Source of the DNA: Alphaproteobacteria bacterium
GTDB taxonomy: Bacteria; Pseudomonadota; Alphaproteobacteria; CALKHQ01
Direction: 5' to 3'
DNA length: 64,000 nt
Assembly (NCBI GenBank): GCA_041396705.1
Contig: JAWKYB010000002.1
Location: 558,001-622,000 of the forward strand
Positions 16,295 to 25,767 of the stretch are shown here, piece by piece. How positions within the stretch are numbered: position 1 is the first letter of the stretch; the number at the start of each line of letters is the position of its first letter. A model generated the notes under the pieces. It saw nothing but the letters and a program-made list of their open reading frames with translations, had not been told where the DNA came from and did not search any database. The position numbers were made by a program, and so were the translations under genes.

Positions 16295-18567
16295 TCAACC
16301 GGGCATCGCGAACGGCGCGTCGTCCATGAACCGGCGCAGCACATTGCCGGTCAGGCGGCTGACGTTGTTGTCGTAGCCGTTGTGGCTGAGGCTGCCGCAC
16401 CAGGCGATCGAGCCGGTGGAGAACACCGCGCCGCCGGACGGGGTCTCGTAGAAGGTCAGGTCGGCGCGGCACAGCGGCGACTGGCTGCCGGTGATGTCGG
16501 GGGTGGTCACCAGCACCTCCTCGGTCACCACCAGGTAGATGTCGGAATGGCCCTCCGACGAGGCCAGCACCAGCGCGTGCGGCGGGGTGCCCAGGCTCAT
16601 GTCGGCGCGGTCGAGTTCCAGCCCGGCGGCGCCGCCGCCGATCAGGCCGAAGTCGCCGATGGTCTCGTCGGCGATGCCGGCGAAGATGAAGGCGGCGCGC
16701 GGGTCGTGCGAGGCCGCGGTGCGGCGGTAGTAGCTGCACCAGTCGAAGCCCTGGGCGGTGAAGCCGACGCCGGTGACCACGTTCGGCGGCAGGTCCTGCC
16801 GGCGCCACAGCCCGCCATATTCGCCGGTGAAGCTGTGGTGGTACTCGCCGGGCGCGGCCGCCCAGCAGCGGATGCCGTCCTCGGCCCGGCGCACCTCGAT
16901 CACCCGGGCAGGTCGCGGTGGAAGGCGATGCGCCAGTACCAGCCGTTGGCGCCGAGATACATCAGCCGGCCGCCGCGCGCCTGCCAGGCCATCATCGCGT
17001 CCCACATCCGGGTCGAGTGGTATTCGGGATGGGTGCCGCTGAGCACCACCCGGTAGGGCGCCAGCGCGGCGACGCCGTCGCGGTGCAGGTCCTCGTCGGT
17101 GACCACGTCGAAGGCGACGCCCTCGTGCTCCAGCCAGTCCAACAGGTGGGTGTCGGCGTTGTACTGCCACAGGCCCGAGCCGTAGGCGCCGAGCCAGCCG
17201 GCATAGCGCGGCCGCATGTTCAGCACCGGCCGCAGCCGCGACGAGTAGCACACCCCGCTGCCGTCGCGGTGGGAGTCGTAGAGCGACAGGCCGTATTCCG
17301 GATGCTGCTGGATGTAGAGGTCGGAGGCCTGCATCACCAGCAGCCGGTTGACCACCATCTCCGCCGCGCCGTCGAGCAGGTGGTTGTGGTCGTTGGCATA
17401 GGCCATGTAGGCGGCGGTCGGGGCGAGGAAGGCGACCTTGGGCCGGGTCCTGCCGGCCGGCAGCGGCGTGCGCGCGGTGTAGACGAACAGCGGCACGATA
17501 TCCTCCTCGCTGCCGTCCTCGGCGTCGCCGACGGCGAGGTGGCAGGCATAGGCGCCGCTGGGCCAGTCGGCCGGCACCGTCCATTCGAAGTCGGCCGCCC
17601 AGCCGGCATCGTAGAGGTCGTCGGCGTGGAAGTGGATCGCGCCGTAATGCTCGGGCTGCCGGGTCCAGTCATGGCAGGCGCCGGTCCAGTTCCAGCCCTT
17701 CATCGCGCGGGCCGGCAGGTTGTGCAGGGTGCCGTGCATCTGGTGCGGGCCGGTGTCGTGGCCGACCAGGCCGGGGATGTCGATCGAGAAGTCCCAGCGC
17801 GCGACGATGTGGCCGGCCACCTGCGGCGCCGGCGGCCGGCCGAACAGGCCGTCGAGCGCGTCCGCCGCCAGCGCGGTGTCGAGCAGCACCGGCGAATCGA
17901 TCTTGCCGTCGTAGTGGTCGGCCGTGCCGGTGCCCTCGGGCCTGGCCGCGATCAGCAGGTCGACGGCCGCCGGTGCCGCCGCGCCGGCGCCGTCAGCGGT
18001 GTCGGCGCCGAGGGCGGCGAGATAGGGGTCCAGCGGCCGCTGCACCACGGTCAGGCGGCCGGTCGCCGGGTCGTGGATGCCGGCGGCCAGCACCCAGCGG
18101 CGGACGGTCAGCGCGGCCGGCGCGGTCACGCTGTGTACCGCCGTGCCGTCGCCGACCTTGAAGCGCAGCCGGCCGGCCTCGTCGACCTCAAGCAGCCAGC
18201 CCTTGCGCTCCGCCTCGGACCACTGGCCGATCACCGCCTGGCGGCGCGGCTCGCCGTCGATCACCGGCAGCGTCGGCCACAGCATGGCGGCGACGGTCAG
18301 CCCGCGCGTCGGGGTCTGGCGCGGGTGGTGCGGCACCCGCATGCACGAGCCGGCGGCGATCGCCTGCGGCCGGCCGCGATAGGTGCCGTCCACCGCCGAC
18401 GGGCGGTGCTCCAGCTTCACCCCCGGTCCGGCGGGGTTGGCGTCGCCGTTGATCACCCGCACCAGCCGGGCGGTGTAGGGGCCCGGCCGCTCGGTGCTGA
18501 CCATGAAGCGGACGGTCTCGCCCGGCGCGACGCTCAGGCGGTCGGCATAGCCCAGGATCTTCTGCAT
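16295..18567 (-). pseudogene. N,N-dimethylformamidase large-subunit homologue, frameshifted
   Basis: The first 555 codons (18567 down to 16903) end in a premature TGA within a CCCGGG run at 16903-16908; the protein continues in another frame (VIEVRRAEDGI...) to a stop at 16295. Restoring one base gives about 757 residues, the usual size of the dimethylformamidase large subunit. Such enzymes hydrolyse N,N-dimethylformamide-like amides with an iron held by two tyrosines and a glutamate. Family-like segments include AAYMAYANDHNH, YGLSLYDSHRDGSGVCYSSR, GTHPEYHS and GGRLMYLGANGWYWR, and the C-terminal part has GFDWCSYYRR. The small subunit gene is directly upstream. One-base loss or assembly error; the true substrate is uncertain. 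Confidence 0.75.
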
Positions 18568-18568
18568 C

Positions 18569-18868
18569 TCAGTTCAGGTCCTCGCCGGTGTGCGCCTTCC
18601 AGCGCAGCTTGAACACGTGCCACTCGGCCGCGGCGCGGTCGGTGAACACCTGGTCCTCGAGGATCCGGAACGGCTTGCCATAGCCCTGGTGGACCGCCAG
18701 CACCCATTCGGCGAACGGCTTGCGGGTCACCAGCACGTGGCGGCCCTTGGCCGGGCCGGCGCGCAGGGTGTTCAGCACCCGCTGCAGGTTCGGACTGTGC
18801 GGCCCCATCGGATTCTGCCGCATCTCGTCGACCCATTGCCGGTCCCACTGGGTGATCTTGTAGGGCAT
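18569..18868 (-). CDS. probable small subunit of dimethylformamidase-type hydrolase
   Basis: This 99-residue basic protein is encoded one base before the start of the large-subunit gene. It contains no recognisable enzyme motif but has a conserved-looking core, VLVTRKPFAEWVLAVHQG and a C-terminal RAAAEWHVFKLRWKAHTGEDL. Dimethylformamidases consist of a small (about 15 kDa) and a large (about 85 kDa) subunit encoded in this order, which is the main reason for the call. It is somewhat shorter than the described 130-residue small subunit. The ATG follows a GGAGG-type site. Confidence 0.6.
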   Translation of the reverse strand: MPYKITQWDRQWVDEMRQNPMGPHSPNLQRVLNTLRAGPAKGRHVLVTRKPFAEWVLAVHQGYGKPFRILEDQVFTDRAAAEWHVFKLRWKAHTGEDLN

Positions 18869-19036
18869 GAACGGCCTCCTCCCCGAGACGTCTGGACGAA
18901 CGCTACACCATGGCCGGCGGCGCGCAAACCGGGGGCGGCGCGGCGCGCGCGATTGTCATCGGCCCGCGATTGACAGCGCCGGCCGCCGCGTTCCACCCTC
19001 GCCGCCCATGGCCGGTCCCGATCCGTTTTGCCGTCG

Positions 19037-19903
19037 ATGAGCGCAGGCGCACGCACCCGCCTGGTGCTGGTCACCGGCATGTCCGGCGCCGGCCGCTCGA
19101 CCGCGCTGGCGGTGCTGGAGGACGCCGGCTTCGAGGCGGTCGACAACCTGCCGCTGAACCTGGTCGAGCGGGTCGCCGAGCCGGGGCCCGACGCGCCGGG
19201 CCTGCTGGCGATCGGCGTCGACGTGCGCAGCCGCGGCTTCGAGCCGGAGCGGATCGCGGCGATCTGCGAGCGGTTGCGCGCCAACCCCGGGCTCGACCTG
19301 CAGCTGCTGTTCCTCGACTGCGAGGACGAGGTGCTGATCCGCCGCTTCACCGAGACGCGGCGGCGCCATCCGCTGGCCCACGACCGGCCGGCGGCCGACG
19401 GCATCGCCGTCGAGCGCCGGCTGCTCGCCCCGCTGCGCGACCTGGCCGACCTGGTGATCGACACCGGCCAGCAGCGGCCGGCCGAGCTGCGCAAGCGGCT
19501 GCTCGACGCGCTGGCGCCGGACGTGACCGGGCTGACGCTGACCGTGCAGTCCTTCTCGTTCAAGCAGGGGGTGCCGCGCGAGGCGGACCTGGTGTTCGAC
19601 GTGCGCTTCCTTCGCAACCCGCACTACGACCCGGTGCTGCGGCCGAAGACCGGCCAGGACGCCGACGTCGGCGCCTATGTGGCGGCCGACCCGGCCTTCG
19701 CCGGCTTCTTCGAGCGGCTGACCGGGCTGCTGCTGCCGCTGCTGCCGCGCTACCGCGAGGAAGGCAAGAGCTACCTGACCATCTGCATCGGCTGTACCGG
19801 CGGGCGCCATCGCTCGGTCTATGTCGCCGGCCTGCTGGCCGACGCCCTGCGCGCCGCCGATTGGCCGGTCGCGCTGACCCACCGCGACCTCGCCGCCGGC
19901 TAG
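19037..19903 (+). CDS. rapZ: RNase adapter protein RapZ
   Basis: This 288-residue protein is RapZ (YvcJ family): an N-terminal P-loop (GMSGAGRST, residues 14-22, with Arg in the usual Lys place as in many alphaproteobacteria) and the DNLP motif, followed by a C-terminal domain with FDVRFLRNPHY and IGCTGGRHRSVYVA. In enterobacteria RapZ binds amino-sugar metabolites and small RNAs to direct RNase E; in alphaproteobacteria it sits in the nitrogen-PTS cluster, as here. ATG at 19037 is used rather than a TTG three codons earlier. The hprK gene that normally precedes it is absent. Confidence 0.93.
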   Translation: MSAGARTRLVLVTGMSGAGRSTALAVLEDAGFEAVDNLPLNLVERVAEPGPDAPGLLAIGVDVRSRGFEPERIAAICERLRANPGLDLQLLFLDCEDEVLIRRFTETRRRHPLAHDRPAADGIAVERRLLAPLRDLADLVIDTGQQRPAELRKRLLDALAPDVTGLTLTVQSFSFKQGVPREADLVFDVRFLRNPHYDPVLRPKTGQDADVGAYVAADPAFAGFFERLTGLLLPLLPRYREEGKSYLTICIGCTGGRHRSVYVAGLLADALRAADWPVALTHRDLAAG

Positions 19904-19967
19904 GCCGCCGGGCGGTCCAGCCGTCGTCCGTTGACATGGCGGCCGTTCCGGCCCAAACCATGCGGCC

Positions 19968-20369
19968 ATGATTGGACTGGTACTGGTGACGCACGGGCGC
20001 CTGGCCGATGAGTTCGTGGCCGCGCTCGAGCACGTGGTCGGCAAGCAGGCGCAGGTTGCCACCGTGTGCATCGGCCCCTATGACGACATGGAGCAGCGCC
20101 GGCAGGACATCGTCGACCGGGTCGGCGAGGTCAACGCCGGCGCCGGCGTGATCCTGCTGACCGACATGTTCGGCGGCACGCCGTCGAACCTGGCCATCTC
20201 CGCCATGAAGCCGGGCGAGATCGAAGTGATCGCCGGCGTCAACCTGCCGATGCTGATCAAGCTGGCCAGCGTGCGCGCCGGCGCCAAGATGGCCGATGCG
20301 GTGGAGCAGGCGCAGGAGGCCGGCCGCAAGTACATCAACGTGGCATCACGGCTGCTGGAGAGTGCGTGA
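19968..20369 (+). CDS. PTS EIIA component, mannose-family type
   Basis: This 133-residue protein begins MIGLVLVTHGRLADEF, where His9 is the predicted phosphorylation site. It has the EIIA-Man fold pattern (GAGVILLTDMFGGTPSNLA, then VIAGVNLPMLIKLAS). No sugar-specific EIIB/EIIC genes are present, so it should be a regulatory phospho-carrier of the incomplete alphaproteobacterial PTS rather than a transport component. It takes phosphate from HPr encoded immediately downstream; the two genes overlap by 4 bp. Confidence 0.92.
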   Translation: MIGLVLVTHGRLADEFVAALEHVVGKQAQVATVCIGPYDDMEQRRQDIVDRVGEVNAGAGVILLTDMFGGTPSNLAISAMKPGEIEVIAGVNLPMLIKLASVRAGAKMADAVEQAQEAGRKYINVASRLLESA

Positions 20370-20650
20370 GCGACGAGCCGTCGGCCGCCCGCGAGGTGGC
20401 CATCGTCAACCAGAAGGGACTTCACCTGCGGGCGGCCGCGAAGCTGGTTTCGCTGGCCGACACGTTCGATGCAAGGATCGAGATTTCGCGCAACGAGATG
20501 ATCGCCAGCGGCCACGACATCCTCAGCCTGATGATGCTGGCCGCTTCCCAGCACAGCACGGTCGTGCTGCGCGCCACCGGCCATGACGCCGAAACCGCGA
20601 TCGATGCGCTGGCGGGCCTGATCGCGGCCGGATTCTACGAGTCCGACTGA
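20366..20650 (+). CDS. ptsH: phosphocarrier protein HPr (NPr type)
   Basis: This 94-residue HPr starts with GTG, overlapping the EIIA gene. The active histidine is His20 in GLHLRAAAK (canonical GLHARASAK). Aligning residue by residue with HPr, the serine that HPr kinase phosphorylates (Ser46) is Asp51 here (SGHDILSLMML rather than a KSIMG-type sequence). An aspartate could mimic permanent phosphorylation and would make HprK control impossible at this site; no hprK is found next to it either. Function: relay of phosphate to EIIA for metabolic regulation in the cytoplasm. Confidence 0.92.
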   Translation: MSDEPSAAREVAIVNQKGLHLRAAAKLVSLADTFDARIEISRNEMIASGHDILSLMMLAASQHSTVVLRATGHDAETAIDALAGLIAAGFYESD

Positions 20651-20736
20651 CCCCACCCACCGACTGCAGGTTGAGGGCGCGCACGGCAATCTGCTAGAAG
20701 GCGCGCCGCACCCCGGAAAAACAGGAGCCGAACCCG

Positions 20737-22029
20737 ATGACCGCGCAGGACTACAAGGTCGCCAACATGTCGCTGGCCGACTGGGGCCGGAAGGAGATCG
20801 CCATCGCCGAGACCGAGATGCCGGGCCTGATGGCGACGCGCGAGGAATATGGCGCGTCGAAGCCGCTGGCCGGCGCGCGCATCGCCGGCTGCCTGCACAT
20901 GACCATCCAGACTGCCGTGCTGATCGAGACGCTGATCGAGCTGGGCGCCGAGGTGCGCTGGTCGTCGTGCAACATCTTCTCGACCCAGGACCACGCCGCC
21001 GCCGCCATCGCCGAGCGCGGCATTCCGGTGTTCGCCTGGAAGGGCATGAACGACGAGGAGTTCTGGTGGGCGATCGACCAGACCATCTTCGGCCCCGACG
21101 GCTGGCGGCCGAACATGATCCTGGACGACGGCGGCGACCTGACCCAGGTGATGCACGAGAAATATCCGGAGCTGATGAAGGACGTCCGCGGGCTCAGCGA
21201 GGAGACCACGACCGGCGTGCACCGGCTCTACGAGATGGAGCGCGACGGCTCGCTGAAGGTGCCGGCGATCAACGTCAACGACAGCGTCACCAAGTCGAAG
21301 TTCGACAATCTCTATGGCTGCCGCGAGAGCCTGGTCGACGGCATCCGCCGCGCCACCGACGTGATGATGGCGGGCAAGGTGGCGGTGGTCGCCGGCTTCG
21401 GCGACGTCGGCAAGGGCTCTGCCGCCTCGCTGCGCAACGCCGGCTGCCGGGTGATGATCACCGAGATCGACCCGATCTGCGCGCTGCAGGCGGCGATGGA
21501 GGGCTATCAGGTGGTGACGATGGACGAGGCGGCGCCGCAGGGCGACATCTTCGTCACCGCCACCGGCAACGTCGACATCCTGACCATCGACCACATGCGC
21601 CAGATGCACGACCGCGCCATCGTCTGCAACATCGGCCACTTCGACACCGAGATCCAGGTCGATGCGCTGCGCAACTACAAGTGGCACCCGGTCAAGCCGC
21701 AGGTCGACGAAATCGAGTTCCCCGACGGCAAGCGGATCATCCTGCTGTCGGAGGGGCGCCTGGTGAACCTGGGCAACGCCACCGGCCATCCCAGCTTCGT
21801 GATGAGCGCGTCGTTCACCAACCAGACGCTGGCTCAGATCGAGCTGTGGAAGAACCACGCCAACTACGAGAACAAGGTCTATGTCCTGCCGAAGAAGCTG
21901 GACGAGAAGGTGGCGCGCCTGCACCTGAAGAAGATCGGCGCGCATCTGACCGAGCTCAGCAAGGAGCAGGCCGAGTATATCGGCGTATCGAAGGCCGGAC
22001 CGTACAAGCCCGAGCACTACCGCTACTGA
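20737..22029 (+). CDS. ahcY: adenosylhomocysteinase
   Basis: This 430-residue enzyme hydrolyses S-adenosylhomocysteine to adenosine and homocysteine, recycling the by-product of methyl transfer. It keeps the NAD-binding motif GFGDVGKGSA, the catalytic DSVTKSKFDNLYGC segment and the C-terminal KPEHYRY. The position after the nitrogen-PTS genes and before divL is typical for alphaproteobacteria. A GGAG ribosome site lies before the ATG. I saw no SAH riboswitch motif in the 86-base leader. Confidence 0.97.
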   Translation: MTAQDYKVANMSLADWGRKEIAIAETEMPGLMATREEYGASKPLAGARIAGCLHMTIQTAVLIETLIELGAEVRWSSCNIFSTQDHAAAAIAERGIPVFAWKGMNDEEFWWAIDQTIFGPDGWRPNMILDDGGDLTQVMHEKYPELMKDVRGLSEETTTGVHRLYEMERDGSLKVPAINVNDSVTKSKFDNLYGCRESLVDGIRRATDVMMAGKVAVVAGFGDVGKGSAASLRNAGCRVMITEIDPICALQAAMEGYQVVTMDEAAPQGDIFVTATGNVDILTIDHMRQMHDRAIVCNIGHFDTEIQVDALRNYKWHPVKPQVDEIEFPDGKRIILLSEGRLVNLGNATGHPSFVMSASFTNQTLAQIELWKNHANYENKVYVLPKKLDEKVARLHLKKIGAHLTELSKEQAEYIGVSKAGPYKPEHYRY

Positions 22030-22112
22030 GCGCGCCGGCCGGCGCCGGCCGCGGACGCGCGCGGCCAGACTTGTTGTCGGTCGCGCGGCCCGGCGCATAG
22101 ACTGGCCGCATC

Positions 22113-24641
22113 GTGACCGCGGGCCGGGCACATCCTCGATGCGCCGCTTGGGCGGCCGGGGCGGCCGGCGCCGGCTTGCCGTCGCTTGCCCATGCCCAGG
22201 TCGCGGCGGCGCCGGCGCTCGATCCGGTCAGCGCGCTGGTCGGCGCCGCCATCGTCGCCATCCTGGCCGGGATCGCCATCCTGGCGCGGCTGCTGCGGCG
22301 GCCGCGCGCGGCCGCTGCCGGCGGGATGGATCTCGGCCTCGCCGCGACCCTGCTGCGCGAGAACCCGGGCGCCATGGTCACCTGGACCGGCCGCGACATC
22401 CGATTCTTCTGCGGCGAGGCCTCGCCGCTGGCCGCGCTGCGCCCGGCGGCCACCGGCGCGCAGCCCAGCCTGGCCGACATCATGGCGGCGTTCACCGAGA
22501 CCGACGCGGTGCGGCTGAACGATGCGGCGCTGCGCCTGCGCGAGAGCGGCCGCGGGTTCGACCTCCGGCTCAGCGGGCGCGCCGACCAGCGCGACTTCCT
22601 GGCGGTCGGCCGCCGCATCCGGCCGACCGGCGACCCCGCCGGCGAATCGCTCGACGCCGTCTGGTTCGTCGACATCTCCGAGCTGGCGCAGCGCACGCGC
22701 AAGCAGCAGCGCGAGATCGAACAGCTGGGCCTCGCCCACCGCGCCGTGGTCGGCCTGCTCGACAGCCTGGCCTTCCCGGCCTGGGTGCGCGCGCCCGACC
22801 TCCGGCTCAGCTACGTCAACCCGGCCTACGCCCGTGCGGTCGACCAGCGCGACGCCGCCAGCGCGGTGCGCGACGGCCGCGAGCTCGGCGCCGGCCTGCT
22901 CGGCGACGACGGCCGCGAGCTTGCGCGTGCCGCCAAGAAGGCGACCTCGACCCAGGCGGCGGAGCATTACGTGGTGATGGGCGGCGAGCGCCGCTTCGTG
23001 CGCTTCATCGAGCATCCGCTCGCCGACGGCCATGTCGCGGGGATCGCCATCGACCGCACCGACATCAACGAGGTGCGCGAGGAGCTGCGCCGCCACCACC
23101 AGGCGCACGAGGCGGTGCTGCAGAACCTGGCGGTGCCGATCGTGATGTTCGCGGCCGACGGCCACCTCACCTTCCACAACCGCACCTATGCCGAACTGTG
23201 GGACATGGACCCGGAATGGCTCGACCAGGGCCCGTCGCTGGGCGAGGTGCTGGAGGTGCTGCGCGAGAAGCGCAAGGTGCCGGAATATGCCGACTTCCCG
23301 GCGTTCAAGCGTGAGCAGATGCGCCTGTTCACCACGCTGCTGGCGCCGCAGGAGGACCTGCAGCACCTGCCCGACGGCACCACCTTCCGCCGCGTGGTCT
23401 CGCCGCACCCGTTCGGCGGGCTGATCTTCAGCTACGAGGACGTCACCGACCGGCTGGCGCTGGAGCGCAACTTCAACACCTCGGTCGCGGTGCACCGCGA
23501 GACGCTGGCCAGCATGCACGAAGGCATCGCGGTGTACGGCAGCGACGGCCGGCTGAAGCTGTCCAACCCGGCCTTCGCCGACCAGTGGAAGCTGAACCGC
23601 GAGCTCTTGGCCGACCAGCCGCATGTGCGCGACATCGTCAAGCTGTGCCGCCCGCTGCTGGACGGCGCACGCGCCGCCAACGACGCCGGCAGCCCGGCCG
23701 ACGAGATCATCGACCAGGTCATGCAGCGGCGCGCGGCATCCGGCACGGTCGAGCGCAGCGACGGCATCCTGCTCGACTATGCCACCGTGCCGCTGCCCGA
23801 CGGCAACATCATGCTGAGCTATGTCGACGTGACCGACAGCGTGCGCGCGGCCCGCGCGCTGGAGGAGCGGGCCCAGGCGCTGGAGGCGGCCGACCGGCTG
23901 AAATCGGAGTTCCTCGCCACGGTGTCCTACGAGCTGCGCACGCCGCTGAACGCGATCATCGGCTTCTCCGAGATCCTCGACAACTGCTACTTCGGCACGC
24001 TGAACGAGCGCCAGCTCGAGTACACCCGCGACATCCTGGACGCGTCGCACCGGCTGCTGACGCTGATCGACGACATCCTCGACCTCGCCTCGATCGAGGC
24101 CGGCCGGGTCGAGCTGGAGCGCGAGAAGGTGGCGGTGCCGGCGCTGCTCGACGGCGTCGCCGCGGTCACCCGCGAATGGGCCCGCAAGCAGGGGCTGGAG
24201 ATCGAGCTCGACTGCCCGCGCAACGTCGGCTCGATCCTGGCCGACGAGGGCCGCATCAAGCAGGTGCTGTTCAACCTGGTCTCCAACGCGATCAAGTTCA
24301 CGCCCAGCGGCGGGCGGATCACGCTGGGCGCGCGGCGGCGCGACGGCTTCGTGGTGCTGTCGGTGGCCGACACCGGCATGGGCATCGAGGAGCAGAACCG
24401 CGAGCGCGTGTTCGAGAGCTTCACGCGGGTCAAGTCGGGCAGCCGCAGCGCCGGCCCCGGCCTGGGCCTGACCCTGGTCAAGAGCGTGGTCGAGCTGCAC
24501 GGCGGCAGCATCGCGGTCGACGACAACCCCGGCGGCGGCGTGGTGTTCAGCTGCGCCCTGCCGGCGGGCGCAGCCGCCGCCCAGCCGACACCGCCGCCGC
24601 CCGGGCCCGCCGCCCGGCCGCGCGGCTCGCCGATGGCCTGA
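22113..24641 (+). CDS. divL: DivL-type PAS-domain kinase with Tyr in place of His
   Basis: This 842-residue membrane protein has an N-terminal hydrophobic helix (about 35-60), three PAS-like regions (one includes HNRTYAELWDMDPEWLDQG), then a dimerisation and ATPase module. The phospho-acceptor box reads FLATVSYELRTPLN, with Tyr606 where histidine kinases have His; the N-box (NLVSNAIKFTP), G1 (DTGMGI) and G2 (GLGLTLVKS) remain. The same change defines Caulobacter DivL, which controls the CckA-CtrA cell-cycle relay. The location beside ahcY also matches DivL. The start is GTG at 22113; the first 29 residues look signal-like. Confidence 0.85.
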   Translation: MTAGRAHPRCAAWAAGAAGAGLPSLAHAQVAAAPALDPVSALVGAAIVAILAGIAILARLLRRPRAAAAGGMDLGLAATLLRENPGAMVTWTGRDIRFFCGEASPLAALRPAATGAQPSLADIMAAFTETDAVRLNDAALRLRESGRGFDLRLSGRADQRDFLAVGRRIRPTGDPAGESLDAVWFVDISELAQRTRKQQREIEQLGLAHRAVVGLLDSLAFPAWVRAPDLRLSYVNPAYARAVDQRDAASAVRDGRELGAGLLGDDGRELARAAKKATSTQAAEHYVVMGGERRFVRFIEHPLADGHVAGIAIDRTDINEVREELRRHHQAHEAVLQNLAVPIVMFAADGHLTFHNRTYAELWDMDPEWLDQGPSLGEVLEVLREKRKVPEYADFPAFKREQMRLFTTLLAPQEDLQHLPDGTTFRRVVSPHPFGGLIFSYEDVTDRLALERNFNTSVAVHRETLASMHEGIAVYGSDGRLKLSNPAFADQWKLNRELLADQPHVRDIVKLCRPLLDGARAANDAGSPADEIIDQVMQRRAASGTVERSDGILLDYATVPLPDGNIMLSYVDVTDSVRAARALEERAQALEAADRLKSEFLATVSYELRTPLNAIIGFSEILDNCYFGTLNERQLEYTRDILDASHRLLTLIDDILDLASIEAGRVELEREKVAVPALLDGVAAVTREWARKQGLEIELDCPRNVGSILADEGRIKQVLFNLVSNAIKFTPSGGRITLGARRRDGFVVLSVADTGMGIEEQNRERVFESFTRVKSGSRSAGPGLGLTLVKSVVELHGGSIAVDDNPGGGVVFSCALPAGAAAAQPTPPPPGPAARPRGSPMA

Positions 24642-24656
24642 GGCCGGCGCGCCCGC

Positions 24657-25738
24657 TCAGGCCGGCGGCGGCGCGGTCTCGTCCAGGGTGACGGCTCGGC
24701 CGAGCTCGGCCGATCGCAGCGCCGCCAGCGCGAAGCGCAGCACCTCGCGGCCCTCGACCCCGGTCAGCGACGGCGCGCCGCCCTCGGTCAGCGCCCCGAT
24801 CCAGTGCCGGGTGGAGTGGACGAAGCTCGATCCCAGTGGCTTTCCAGGTCGGAAAAGCCGGTGGTCTCGCCGCGGCGATACAGGATCACCGGCGGCTGGT
24901 CGCCGATCTTGCCGTGGCCGCGGGTGATCCAGATCACCCCTTCCTCGCCGGTGATCTCCACCCTGTCGTCCTGCGGGTAGGTGGCGGTGTCGATCTCCAG
25001 CCGCGGCGAATAGACCGCCTCAAGGTTGCCGAACCGCCCCTCCGAGAACCGCCAGGAGATCATCGCCGGCGCGTCGAGCAGGCCCCTCTCCACTTCGGTG
25101 GTGCCGATCCAGGCGTGCACCGCCTCGGCCTGGCCCATGAAGTGCCAGCCCAGCGCGAACTTATGGTGGCCGTCGTCGAACACCAGCGGGCCGCCGCCGC
25201 AGGTCTCCCTGGCGAAGCGCCAGGCCGAGGCGGAGGCCGGCACGGTCCACGCGTTGCGGCCGATGCCGGGGTTGCTCTTGATCCGGATCGACAGCGGCTT
25301 GCCGATCGCACCGTCGTCGATCAGCGCCTTGGCCTTCATCACCGGCGGGTAGAACACGAAATTCTCGAACACCTTGAAGGCGACCCCGGCGCGGTCGGCG
25401 GCGGCGCACATCGCGTCGGCGTCGGCGACGCTGTGGGCCATCGGCTTCTGCACCGAGGTGTGCTTGCCGGCGGCCAGCGCGGCCAGGGTCGCCGGCATGT
25501 GCAGGTGGTGCGGCAGCAGGATCTCCACCGCGTCGACCTCGTCGACCGCGAGCAGCGCGTCCCAGCTGTCGAACACGCGGCTGTCCGGCACGCCCCACAG
25601 CGCGGCCTGGCGGCGGGCGATGCCGCGGTCGGCGTCGCAGACCGCGACGATCTCCGCCCGCGGGTTGGCGAGATATTCGGCGGCGTGCAGGCCGGAGATG
25701 CGGCCGGCGCCGATGAAACCCACGCGGACCTTGTTCAT
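24657..25738 (-). pseudogene. Gfo/Idh/MocA-type oxidoreductase, frameshifted near C-terminus
   Basis: The reading frame encodes an NAD(P)-dependent sugar or inositol dehydrogenase: Rossmann start VGFIGAGRISGLHAAEY, the VQKPMAHSVADAD segment with the catalytic Lys, and FDDGHHKFALG in the substrate domain. After residue 303 (HWD) the frame runs to a stop at 24788, but the expected ending (SFVHSTRHWIGALTEGG, then REVLRFALAALRSAE) continues in the next frame to a stop at 24657. One missing base near 24827 explains this, giving about 360 residues, normal for the family. It is beside the IclR regulator and sugar ABC genes. Confidence 0.75.
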
Positions 25739-25767
25739 GTGCAGCGTTCCTCCCCCTTGATCTTGCT

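Noticed and set aside
16895..16915. Programmed -1 ribosomal frameshift in the dimethylformamidase gene
   Set aside because: The CCC GGG TGA site does not match the X XXY YYZ slippery arrangement in the reading frame and no downstream pseudoknot is evident; base loss is simpler.
18869..19036. TTGTCA/TTGACA boxes as a defined promoter for rapZ
   Set aside because: A TTGACA is present but no acceptable -10 box lies 16-18 bases downstream, so I did not annotate it.
20651..20736. S-adenosylhomocysteine riboswitch upstream of ahcY
   Set aside because: The 86-base leader has neither the conserved core wording nor the pseudoknot-type pairing that I know for this riboswitch.
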